NCBI GenBank assembly: GCA_963734295.1
Contig: CAVTGS010000025.1
Location: forward strand, 143,153 to 207,152
From: JAEUMW01 sp963734295
GTDB taxonomy: Bacteria; Pseudomonadota; Gammaproteobacteria; Burkholderiales; JAEUMW01
Length of the DNA stretch: 64,000 bases
Reading direction: 5' to 3'
The notes beneath the pieces were generated by a model, which had not been told where the DNA came from, made no database searches, and saw only the letters and a program-made list of their open reading frames with translations. Shown here one piece after another: positions 44,783-51,797 of the stretch. The translations under genes and the position numbers were made by a program. Position 1 is the stretch's first letter. Each line of letters starts with the position of its first letter.

Positions 44783-45287
44783 GCGCTTGAGGAGCCGCTG
44801 AACAAAACCGCGATGGGCGCGCGCCGGAGCGTGGAGCCTCGGAACGTGTGACCGTGGAGGCGCGCAGGCGGCCGCGATGGAAGGCACGGCGCGCTGCATC
44901 CCGCTCCGCGGTCGCATCCCCCGAGGGGCCCGTGCTCCGCGCTGCGCGGTCGCACGGCGGCTTTCCGGTATGCGTGGCGCAACGCAAGGTGCAGCCGATA
45001 TCGGGGCGGCTGCGACTCGGTAGCCGCAGGCCGAGTGCGGGAGCACCCGCAAGCGACCCGATCGGCATCGTGGAACGCAGCCTCGTGCGCCCCGTCCCGC
45101 CCCAATGCTGCGCACGCAGAGGCCGGGTTGATCGGCTGACCGAGCACCAATGCCAAGCGGCCCGAGGGGCCGCGCTGCGAAGTCTGGCTACGACCTTCGT
45201 CGCCCGCCTAGCAGAACTGACGGGGTTGACGACCCGGGACGCAGACGGCCGTCCCGTCGAACGTGAAGGCCCGGGACTTTCACCACT

Positions 45288-45299
45288 GTGTCTGACCCC
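45288..45299 (+). repeat. GTGTCTGACCCC motif, copy 1
   Basis: The same 12-mer recurs at 46644-46655 and with one mismatch at 49032-49043, where an inverted partner follows. It marks both sides of the lectin/transposase block and resembles the short repeats found near REP-type transposases. Confidence 0.5.
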
Positions 45300-45350
45300 G
45301 TTTTCACGCGCCGCAGGCGAGACAGGGCGCGTTACCAACTGCCCATACCA

Positions 45351-45386
45351 TATTCACGGGATACCTTTCCGTATTCTCGGGATGCC
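45351..45386 (+). repeat. Two 15-bp direct repeats with 21-bp phasing
   Basis: TATTCACGGGATACC (45351-45365) and TATTCTCGGGATGCC (45372-45386) agree at 13 of 15 positions. They lie two helix turns apart, 60 bp before the start of a small secreted-protein gene. Possible tandem operator; function unknown. Confidence 0.45.
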
Positions 45387-45446
45387 ACCCATTGCATCGT
45401 CATCTTATGCTCGGACCTGAGGCAGTCAAAGGCGTAGGAGGGGGCA

Positions 45447-45782
45447 GTGATACGGATTCTCTCGGTTTCGTGGCGGTGGATGCTGGCAGGAGCAGGTGTA
45501 TTGCTGACCTATGCGCCGCCCGGTGCGGCCGAGGACTTGCCCAAGCAAGGCGAGTTTGCTGTGCCCTACTCCGCAGCGGAGACCCTCACCCACACCATCG
45601 ACCTCGGCGACGGAACGAAGGTCGTTGCGAACGACGCCAGGCTGCTCGCGACCAACGGCGCCGGGCAAGGGATATTTCACAACACGACGGCGGAGTGCGT
45701 GGGTGTGAGAGGCGCGACGCGAGAAACAGTTTCTGTGTTTTCACCGACACTGAAGTTTAGACCCACGCGGGTTGGGCCGTGA
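45447..45782 (+). CDS. Small secreted protein of unknown function, 3' end possibly frameshifted
   Basis: A 111-residue product starting MIRILSVSWRWMLAGAGVLL with a signal-peptide core and a likely cleavage after PGAA. The start codon is GTG- or ATG-type near 45447 behind GGAGGGGG. The mature part (EDLPKQGEFAVPYSAAETLT) reads like a small periplasmic beta-rich protein. After ECVGVRG the sequence makes more sense one frame over (NSFCVFTDTEV, stop 45760), so the tail is probably shifted or the gene is truncated. Its composition differs from the housekeeping genes. No named family recognised. Confidence 0.5.
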   Translation: MIRILSVSWRWMLAGAGVLLTYAPPGAAEDLPKQGEFAVPYSAAETLTHTIDLGDGTKVVANDARLLATNGAGQGIFHNTTAECVGVRGATRETVSVFSPTLKFRPTRVGP

Positions 45783-45888
45783 TGGTTCGGATCTTCCAGC
45801 CAGAAATTTCGATCAGGGCGATGGTAACCCTCGCAGGCTTGCGCCGGGTTGTCATCGCCAATCCTACCGATTTAATGGAGTGATATCG

Positions 45889-46542
45889 ATGAACACTGAA
45901 CCCACAGGACAACACTCGGTACTCGTCAGCAGGGAACAATTGCTTGCCTTGGTTCGCGCGTTGACCGGCGGAAGCAGTGGGCGTGAGGATGACGAGCATC
46001 CTTTGCCGCCGGGACCTTGGGATCCGGTGATCCGGTTGGCAGTTGAACGGTATAGTGTTTTCGGACCACATCCAGAGCCATGGAGGGTCTTGGTCAACAG
46101 CATGCTCGCCAGGCGTCCTGAAATTTGGGATGCCATCGGCGGCAATTTCGGCGAGAAAGTTGCACTCAACCCGCAACCTTTACCGCCGCGCATCGCTTTT
46201 TTGGCGTCTGTCGCCCAGGAGGTGATAGGCCGCGCCGAGCTCCTTCAGGAGATTGCCACTGCAACAGCGCGCAAAGGCGAACAGCAAGGCATTATCATCG
46301 TCAGCGGATATATCTCCAGATTTGTCGATGATTTTTGCGGTACTGGTTTCCGGTTGAAGTATCCATTCCCAGGACCACGCCCGCATTGGTTTGCCGATGA
46401 GCTTGATAGCATCGACCTGGTGGTGATGGCACAGCAATTCGACCAGGCCGCAAAAGAAGCTTTTCACCCGGAGCTGGCCCAGGTTCTGGCGGATGCCAGT
46501 GCAAAATTCGTGGAAGCAGGCTTTTCGAAGATGCGATTGTAA
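45889..46542 (+). CDS. Unknown protein with LNPQPLPP motif
   Basis: A 217-residue soluble protein. The ATG at 45889 has GGAG 9 bases upstream. Residues 93-100 are LNPQPLPP, preceded by a related PLPPGPW at 38-44. I have seen the LNPQPLPP motif in uncharacterised proteins but cannot assign a role. The rest is mostly helical, with a conserved-looking YISRFVDDFCGTGFRLKYPF. There is no signal peptide or membrane segment. It lies between a small secreted protein and a beta-propeller lectin, all on the plus strand, which suggests one transferred cassette. Confidence 0.7.
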   Translation: MNTEPTGQHSVLVSREQLLALVRALTGGSSGREDDEHPLPPGPWDPVIRLAVERYSVFGPHPEPWRVLVNSMLARRPEIWDAIGGNFGEKVALNPQPLPPRIAFLASVAQEVIGRAELLQEIATATARKGEQQGIIIVSGYISRFVDDFCGTGFRLKYPFPGPRPHWFADELDSIDLVVMAQQFDQAAKEAFHPELAQVLADASAKFVEAGFSKMRL

Positions 46543-46546
46543 TTAT

Positions 46547-46570
46547 GAAGGGGGAAAAGAAGGGGGAAAA
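46547..46570 (+). repeat. 12-bp perfect tandem duplication
   Basis: GAAGGGGGAAAA occurs twice in a row, 4 bp past the stop of the preceding gene, in purine-rich DNA. Confidence 0.8.
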
Positions 46571-46648
46571 GAGGTCGGACACCAAGGGGCGTCTGACGGC
46601 GAAGAGACAATCTCCGGAAGAGACAGAGGCAAAGGAAGTAATCGTGTC

Positions 46649-46686
46649 TGACCCCTTTATATACCTGTGACCCCTTTATATACCTG
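46649..46686 (+). repeat. 19-bp perfect tandem duplication
   Basis: TGACCCCTTTATATACCTG occurs twice without a gap (46649-46667 and 46668-46686). The first copy is part of the second GTGTCTGACCCC motif. TATATA elements inside it may give promoter activity for the lectin gene. Confidence 0.85.
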
Positions 46687-46687
46687 C

Positions 46688-46702
46688 GGTGGTACGACCA
46701 CC
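46688..46702 (+). repeat. Small perfect hairpin in the lectin leader
   Basis: GGTGGT, a 3-base loop (ACG), then ACCACC. It directly follows the 19-bp tandem duplication and lies 58 bp before the lectin start. Confidence 0.5.
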
Positions 46703-46721
46703 AGAAGCACGCGGGGTAATC

Positions 46722-46739
46722 AATGGAGTCAATGGAGTC
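46722..46739 (+). repeat. 9-bp perfect tandem duplication
   Basis: AATGGAGTC occurs twice in a row, 20 bp before the lectin start codon. Each copy contains GGAG. Confidence 0.75.
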
Positions 46740-46759
46740 AAGGAAAAGAGGACATCAAA

Positions 46760-48316
46760 ATGATTCAAATTTACATGAGAGATATCCACTGTTCCGTAGA
46801 AACCAACGAGGTTGGAGCAGACGAACCATACGTAATCCTGACCGCCGTCAATTTGGCCTCGACTGTTAGCGTCGCTGGCTTTCCGGTCCCATTGCCAGCT
46901 TTCGAGATTGTCCGATACGGGCCGTTTGAAGATATGGATGAGGACGAAACGCACTCTGCCGCAGGGAGCGCTCAATCCTTTTGGGGCCTGACCGGTGTCC
47001 CTGCAACCTTGAACAACCCGGACGATGTAATTTTTGTCGTTGGGCTCATGGAAAATGACGACGGCCGTCCTGAAGCTTTGCGTGGGATCGTTAAAGGAAT
47101 CGTTGGCGGATCGGTCTTCGGAAGTCTGACTTTTGACCGGAGTAATAAGGTTACCAAACTCCTTAATGATGTGAATTCCGCTTTGGGCACTCCGACTGGA
47201 GGACCGAGTTTCGACGAGAAGGTTGGTTTCCCGCAAGAATTGCGGTTTTCTCGTGAAGAACTGGCCCGAGCAGAATCAGGACAAGCCGTACTCAAGACGT
47301 TGCAGTTCAACGGAGATGGCGGAGAGTACAGAGTCACCTTCGAAGCGAGAAGTCCGGTGTGGCGGCGATTCGCCAACCTCGGCGGCGTGTTTGATGGTGA
47401 ACCGACTTGCGTGTCCTGGGGACCGGGTCACCTCGAGATCTTCATCCACGGAAACGACGGTGCGATCTGGCACAAATGGTGGGATCCGGGGGCTGCCCAA
47501 TTCGTAGGCTGGGAGAGCCTGGGGGGCAGTTTTCCGGATCGCGAAATCAGCGCCATTTCTTGGGGCCCTGGTCACATCGAGGTATTCGCTCGCGGACACG
47601 ACAACGCCATCTGGCACAAGTGGTGGAACAACGGCTGGTTTGGCTGGGAAAGCCTCGGCGGTAGCCTCGCCGGTCCGCCGAGCGCCATCACCTGGGGACC
47701 CGGCCACATCGAGGTATTCGCTCGCGGACACGACAACGCCATCTGGCACAAGTGGTGGAACAACGGCTGGTTTGGCTGGGAAAGCCTCGGCGGTAGCCTC
47801 GCCGGTCCGCCGAGCGCCATCACCTGGGGACCCGGCCACATCGAGGTATTCGCCCGCGGATTTGACAACGCGATTTGGCACAAATGGTGGCAGAACGGCT
47901 GGTTCGGTTGGGAGAGTTTGGGCGGGGAACTTGCCGGCTCACCCAGCGCCGTCACCTGGGGCTTCGGCCATATCGAAGTGTTCGCATTCACCGGGGATGG
48001 TCATGTCTGGCACAAATGGTGGAACAATGGGTGGTTCGGTTGGGACGATTTGGGAGGAACCTTCGACGTCAATTCGACCATCAGTCCCGAATCATGGGGG
48101 CCAAGTCATCTCGAAGTTTTCGTTAGAGGGAATGACACGGGCCTTTGGCACAAGTGGTGGAACAATGGCTGGTTCGGGTGGGAAACGCTGGGTGGCAATC
48201 TTTCGAGTTCCCCGAGCGCCATCAGTTGGGGAGCGGGACACATTAACGTCTTTGCCAGGGACCCCGCCGGAGACGTTTGGCAGACTTGGTGGAACAACGA
48301 TCATTGGGGTCCATAG
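46760..48316 (+). CDS. Seven-bladed beta-propeller lectin (PLL-like) with an N-terminal accessory domain
   Basis: The ATG at 46760 follows AAGAGGACATCAAA and gives 518 residues. Residues 1-198 form an unknown domain (MIQIYMRDIHCSVETNEVGA onward, acidic stretch EDMDEDE at 57-63) that looks beta-rich and could bind calcium. Residues 199-518 are seven repeats of about 44, each with WGPGHIEVFARG, then DNAIWHKWW and FGWESLGG. This is the repeat of bacterial PLL-type sugar-binding propellers known from Photorhabdus, which bind fucosylated glycans. No signal peptide is visible. Lower GC than flanking genes and flanking short repeats suggest transfer. A partner or delivery route is not evident. Confidence 0.85.
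   Translation: MIQIYMRDIHCSVETNEVGADEPYVILTAVNLASTVSVAGFPVPLPAFEIVRYGPFEDMDEDETHSAAGSAQSFWGLTGVPATLNNPDDVIFVVGLMENDDGRPEALRGIVKGIVGGSVFGSLTFDRSNKVTKLLNDVNSALGTPTGGPSFDEKVGFPQELRFSREELARAESGQAVLKTLQFNGDGGEYRVTFEARSPVWRRFANLGGVFDGEPTCVSWGPGHLEIFIHGNDGAIWHKWWDPGAAQFVGWESLGGSFPDREISAISWGPGHIEVFARGHDNAIWHKWWNNGWFGWESLGGSLAGPPSAITWGPGHIEVFARGHDNAIWHKWWNNGWFGWESLGGSLAGPPSAITWGPGHIEVFARGFDNAIWHKWWQNGWFGWESLGGELAGSPSAVTWGFGHIEVFAFTGDGHVWHKWWNNGWFGWDDLGGTFDVNSTISPESWGPSHLEVFVRGNDTGLWHKWWNNGWFGWETLGGNLSSSPSAISWGAGHINVFARDPAGDVWQTWWNNDHWGP
47573..47836 (+). repeat. Exact 132-bp tandem duplication of one propeller blade
   Basis: 47573-47704 and 47705-47836 are identical base for base (44 codons each). 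Identity continues for about 17 bases into the next blade, whose later sequence has diverged. The duplication is in frame and adds exactly one blade. Confidence 0.93.
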
Positions 48317-48379
48317 CAACGTTTAACCATCGAAGGCTCAAGCGAGACGGGAGCGGGCCAGATCTAGGGTCATGGGTGA

Positions 48380-49004
48380 ACAAGGTCAACGGATGCGGAC
48401 TATCAGCTCTTCCGCGATGCTATGGTCGTCGCGGCAGTCAAGCACCGTTTGGCGGTCCACGCCTATGTCTGGATGACCAATCACGTCCATCTGCTCGCGA
48501 CGCCTGAGCTCGACGACAGCATCAGCAAGGTGTTCCAATCCGTGGGCCGGCGTTACGTGCAGTACTTTAACGTCACTTACGGGCGCAGCGGGGGAAGGCC
48601 GCTACCGCGCGACGGTGGTTGATAGCGAGCGGTATCTGTTGACGCTGATGCGCCACATTGAGCTCAACCCGGCGCGCGCGGGCTTGGTCGCGCACCCCAG
48701 GGATTACGTCTGGTCGAGCTACCGCTACAACGCGTTGGGCGAGTCGGGATCGAACGCGGACTGGATCACGCCGCACCGCGAGTATCTGCGCTTGGGGCGA
48801 AACCCGGCGGACCGGCAAGGCGCTTACCGGCAACGGTTCCGGGCGGCCGTCTCAGGTGCCGACCTCGCGGAGATCCGCGATTGCACGCACAAGGGCTGGG
48901 CGTTGGGTGGAGAGCGGTTCAGGGAACAGGTAGAAGCGCTGGGACAGCGGCGTGCCGCGTCAAAGGGTGTAGGCAGGCCGAGGAAGGAACACGATCGGGC
49001 GTGA
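48380..49004 (+). pseudogene. REP-associated tyrosine transposase (Y1/HUH type), degenerate
   Basis: The frame opens after a stop at 48377-48379. It lacks the usual N-terminal 30 or so residues, then shows DYQLFRDAMVVAAVKHRLAV, the histidine pair in HAYVWMTNHVHLL, and the tyrosine region SVGRRYVQYFNVTYGRSG. At about 48590 several codons are missing and the frame changes. It resumes GRYRATVVDSERYLLTLMRH and continues IELNPARAGLVAHPRDYVWS to 49004. It is truncated at the start and internally deleted, so this copy should be inactive. Transposases of this type are linked with short palindromic repeats; motif copies lie at 45288, 46644 and 49032. Confidence 0.82.
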
Positions 49005-49031
49005 ACCGCTTTTCTCTTCGTCGCAAACATC

Positions 49032-49091
49032 GTGTCTAACCCCGTTTACCCTGTCGCGCAGACTGATCCGCAGAACGGGCTTGGGGTCAGA
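49032..49091. repeat. REP-like imperfect inverted repeat downstream of the transposase
   Basis: GTGTCTAACCCCGTTT (49032-49047) faces AACGGGCTTGGGGTCAGA (about 49075-49092). The outer arms TCTAACCCC and GGGGTCAGA pair with one mismatch. The left arm matches the GTGTCTGACCCC motif found upstream. Fits a REP/BIME-type hairpin. Confidence 0.5.
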
Positions 49092-49119
49092 GGCGTTGCG
49101 CCTGACGCGCGAGTCGGCT

Positions 49120-50331
49120 TCAGCCGATGCGCTCGGCGTGATACCCCTGCGCGCGCAGCCCGGCCAGGATTTCTTCGACATGCGCGGCGCCGCGTGTCTG
49201 CAGCTCGACTTCGATCTTGGCGCGCTCGAGCGACAACGCGCTGAAGCGGCGTTGGTGCTCGATCTCGTCGATGTTCGCGCCCAGCCGGCCGAGCAGGGCC
49301 GCCATCTCGGCTAGCGCGCCCGGGACGTCGCGCACGTCCAGCTCCAGACGCACCAGCCGGCCCGAGCGGACCATGCCGCGCTCGATGATCTCGGCCAGCA
49401 CCAGCGGCTCGATGTTGCCGCCGCGAAAGCACCAGCCCGACCTTGCGGCCGGCGAAGCGTGCAGGCTCCTTCAGCAGCGCCGCGAGCCCGACCGCGCCGG
49501 CACCCTCGACCACCGTCTTCTCGATCTCGAGCAGCATCAGGATCGCCTGCTCGATGTCGCCCTCGTCGACCAGCAGCACGTCGTCGACGCGCTCGCGCAG
49601 CAGCGGCAATGTGATCGCGCCCGGGCGACTTGACCGCGATGCCGTCGGCAATCGTCGCCTGCGCACACTCGCGCTGCTCGCCCGTGCAACGCGTTCCACG
49701 CCGACGGGAAACGCTCGGCCTGCACGCCGACGATGCGGATGTCGGGCTTGAGCGCACGCGCCGCGGTCGCGATGCCGGCGATCAGCCCGCCGCCACCGAT
49801 CGCGACGCACCAGCGTGTCGAGGTCCGGCTGCGCGGCCAGCATCTCGAAGCCGATCGTGCCCTGGCCGGCGATGACCGCCGGGTCGTCGAACGGGTGCAC
49901 CACCGTCAGGCCGCGCTCGGCGCGCCAGCTCGAGCCCGTGCCGCGCGCGTCGTCGAAGGTGTCGCCTTCGAGCACGATCTCGGCGCCGAAGCCGCGCGTG
50001 CTCTCGACCTTCACCGTCGGCGCGAAGCGCGGCATCACGATCGTGGCCGGGATGCCGAGCCGCTGCGGCGTGGTAGGCGACGCCCTGCGCGTGGTTGCCG
50101 GCCGACACCGCGATCACGCCGCGCGCGCGTTCGGCGTCGCGACAGCTGCGGGAGCTTGTTGAGCGCGCCACGCTCCTTGAACGAGGCGGTGAACTGCAGG
50201 TTCTCGAACTTCAGGTACACCTCGCCGCCGGTGATGTGCGACAGCGTGCGCGAGCCGAGGCATGGCGTGTCGAGCACCTGCCCGGCCAGGCGCGCTTGCG
50301 CAGCGCGGATGTCGGCGGCGGTGACGCTCAT
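49120..50331 (-). pseudogene. ilvA: Threonine ammonia-lyase (PLP, ACT domain), many frameshifts
   Basis: Deaminates threonine (and serine) to 2-oxo acids. The start MSVTAADIRAAQARLAGQVL at 50331 runs to the PLP lysine in TASFKERGALNKL. It then breaks into pieces: GVIAVSAGNHAQGVAYHAA, MPRFAPTVKVESTRGFGAEI, PAVIAGQGTIGFEMLAAQPD, VDEGDIEQAILMLLEIEKTV, and a final ACT-like domain (IIERGMVRSGRLVRLELDVR to HAERIG). At least five single-base shifts are needed. The order is preserved, so the ancestral gene was of about 400 residues. It lies downstream of sstT and sdaA on the same strand. Confidence 0.8.
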
Positions 50332-50426
50332 GGTCGCAGCCATGCCGTCAAGTCACCCGGCCCCGCGTTGCCGATCTGTGGCAGTCGGCGCCGCGCTGCA
50401 GAGGGTCGCGCCGGGCTTGCGGGCAA

Positions 50427-51704
50427 TCACGCGCGGGCCGCTGCTGCGGCTTCGTCCTCGGCCTCCACATCGGCCTGGGATAGCGGCGGCAGCCGGTACT
50501 CCCCGGGGCAGCCGGCGGCCGTGAACAGCACGTCGGTCGACGAGTTGAGCGCGGTCTCGCACGAGTCCTGCACCACGCTGATGAGGAACCCGATCGCCAC
50601 CACCTGCATCGCGACATCGTTCGGGATGCCGAACAGGCTGGTCGCCATCGGAATCAGCAGCAGCGATCCGCCGGCCACGCCCGAGGCGCCGCACGCCGCC
50701 AGCGCCGAGACCACGCTCAGCAACAGCGCGGTCGGGATGTCGACGCTGATGCCCAGCGTGTTGGCTGTCGCCAGCGTCAACACCGCGATCGTCACCGCCG
50801 CACCTTCCATGTTGATCGTCGCGCCGAGCGGGATCGAGACCGAGTAGGTGTCCTCGTGCAGCTTCAGGCGCCGGCACAGGTCGAGGTTGACCGGAATGTT
50901 GGCGGCCGAGCTGCGCGTGAAGAACGCAGTGATACCGCTTTCGCGCAGGCAGGTAAAGACCAGCGGGTAGGGGTTGCGGCGCGTCTTCCAGAACACGATG
51001 AGCGGGTTCATCACCAGCGCCACGAGCAGCATGCAGCCGACCAGCACGATCACCAGCCGGCCATAGCCGAGCAGCGCGCCCATGCCCGACTCGGCCAGCG
51101 TGGAAGCCACCAGCCCGAAGATGCCGAGCGGCGCGAAGCGGATCACCAAGCGGACCAGCGCCGTCACCGCGTGGGACAGATCGAACAGCATCTGGCGGGT
51201 GGTGTCGGCAGCGTGACGCAGCAGCACGCCCAGGCCGACCGCCCAGGCCAGGATGCCGATGTAGTTGCCCTCGATCAGCGCCTTGACTGGGTTGGCGACC
51301 GCGCTGAGCAACAGATTCTTCAGCACGACGAAGATTCCGCCCGGCGGCGTGCCGCTGGCAGCCGGCGCGTTGAGCACCAGCGTGGTCGGAAAGGCGAAGC
51401 TCACGATCACCGCGACCAGCGCTGCGCCGAAGGTGCCGAGCAGGTACAGCACGAGGATCGGCCGGATGTGCGTCGGCTGATCCGTCTCTTGGCCGGAGAT
51501 CGACGCGGCCACGAGCACCAGCACCAGCACCGGCGCGACCGCCCTCAGCCCGGCGATGAACAGGTCGCCGAGCAGCCCCACCGCACGCGCCGCGCCTGGG
51601 GCGACCAGGACCAGCACGATGCCGCAGACGAGCCCGATCGCGATCTGCGTGACGAGGCTGGTGCGTGCGAGAAACCGCAGAATAATTTGCACGCTCGAAG
51701 TCAT
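50427..51704 (-). CDS. sstT: Serine/threonine:Na+ symporter
   Basis: Inner-membrane carrier of the DAACS family. The ATG at 51704 has AGGAGA upstream and gives MTSSVQIILRFLARTSLVTQ and 425 residues, with many hydrophobic helices. The family signatures GATINMEGAAVTIAVLTLA and ACGASGVAGGSLLLIPMATS are intact, as is LRAVAPVLVLVLVAASIS. An open frame upstream to 51797 lacks support. It is flanked by sdaA and ilvA, which both act on serine or threonine. Confidence 0.92.
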   Translation of the reverse strand: MTSSVQIILRFLARTSLVTQIAIGLVCGIVLVLVAPGAARAVGLLGDLFIAGLRAVAPVLVLVLVAASISGQETDQPTHIRPILVLYLLGTFGAALVAVIVSFAFPTTLVLNAPAASGTPPGGIFVVLKNLLLSAVANPVKALIEGNYIGILAWAVGLGVLLRHAADTTRQMLFDLSHAVTALVRLVIRFAPLGIFGLVASTLAESGMGALLGYGRLVIVLVGCMLLVALVMNPLIVFWKTRRNPYPLVFTCLRESGITAFFTRSSAANIPVNLDLCRRLKLHEDTYSVSIPLGATINMEGAAVTIAVLTLATANTLGISVDIPTALLLSVVSALAACGASGVAGGSLLLIPMATSLFGIPNDVAMQVVAIGFLISVVQDSCETALNSSTDVLFTAAGCPGEYRLPPLSQADVEAEDEAAAAARA

Positions 51705-51797
51705 GAGACGTCTCCTGTCAAGAGTGGTCGTGGATGGATGGCTGAGCGAAAGGCCGCCCGCCGGCTCAGGCCGGCACCGCACAGACGTCGACGGCAC

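Larger units (their letters stand above)
44783..45446. other. 664-bp region after ilvD without a supported gene
   Basis: GC-rich up to about 45300, then less so. The open frames here (for example plus strand 44848-45420, Arg/Pro/Ala-rich) lack a Shine-Dalgarno sequence and any domain I can name. Two adjacent hairpins stand out: ACTCGG/CCGAGT (45015-45020 and 45031-45036) and TGCGGG/CCCGCA (45036-45041 and 45046-45051). A GTGTCTGACCCC motif lies at 45288-45299 and phased repeats at 45351-45386. It may be the remnant of a structured mobile element. Confidence 0.4.

Noticed and set aside
44783..45446. Group II intron or tRNA-linked integration site after ilvD
   Set aside because: No reverse transcriptase, no domain V-like hairpin I can confirm, no tRNA end and no integrase in the block.
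45447..46542. Toxin-antitoxin pair made of the small secreted protein and the LNPQPLPP protein
   Set aside because: The first has a signal peptide and the second is too large and lacks any antitoxin DNA-binding motif; they are also 106 bp apart.
47400..48310. Regular repeats that could suggest a CRISPR or satellite array
   Set aside because: The period is 132 bp, in frame, and encodes propeller blades.
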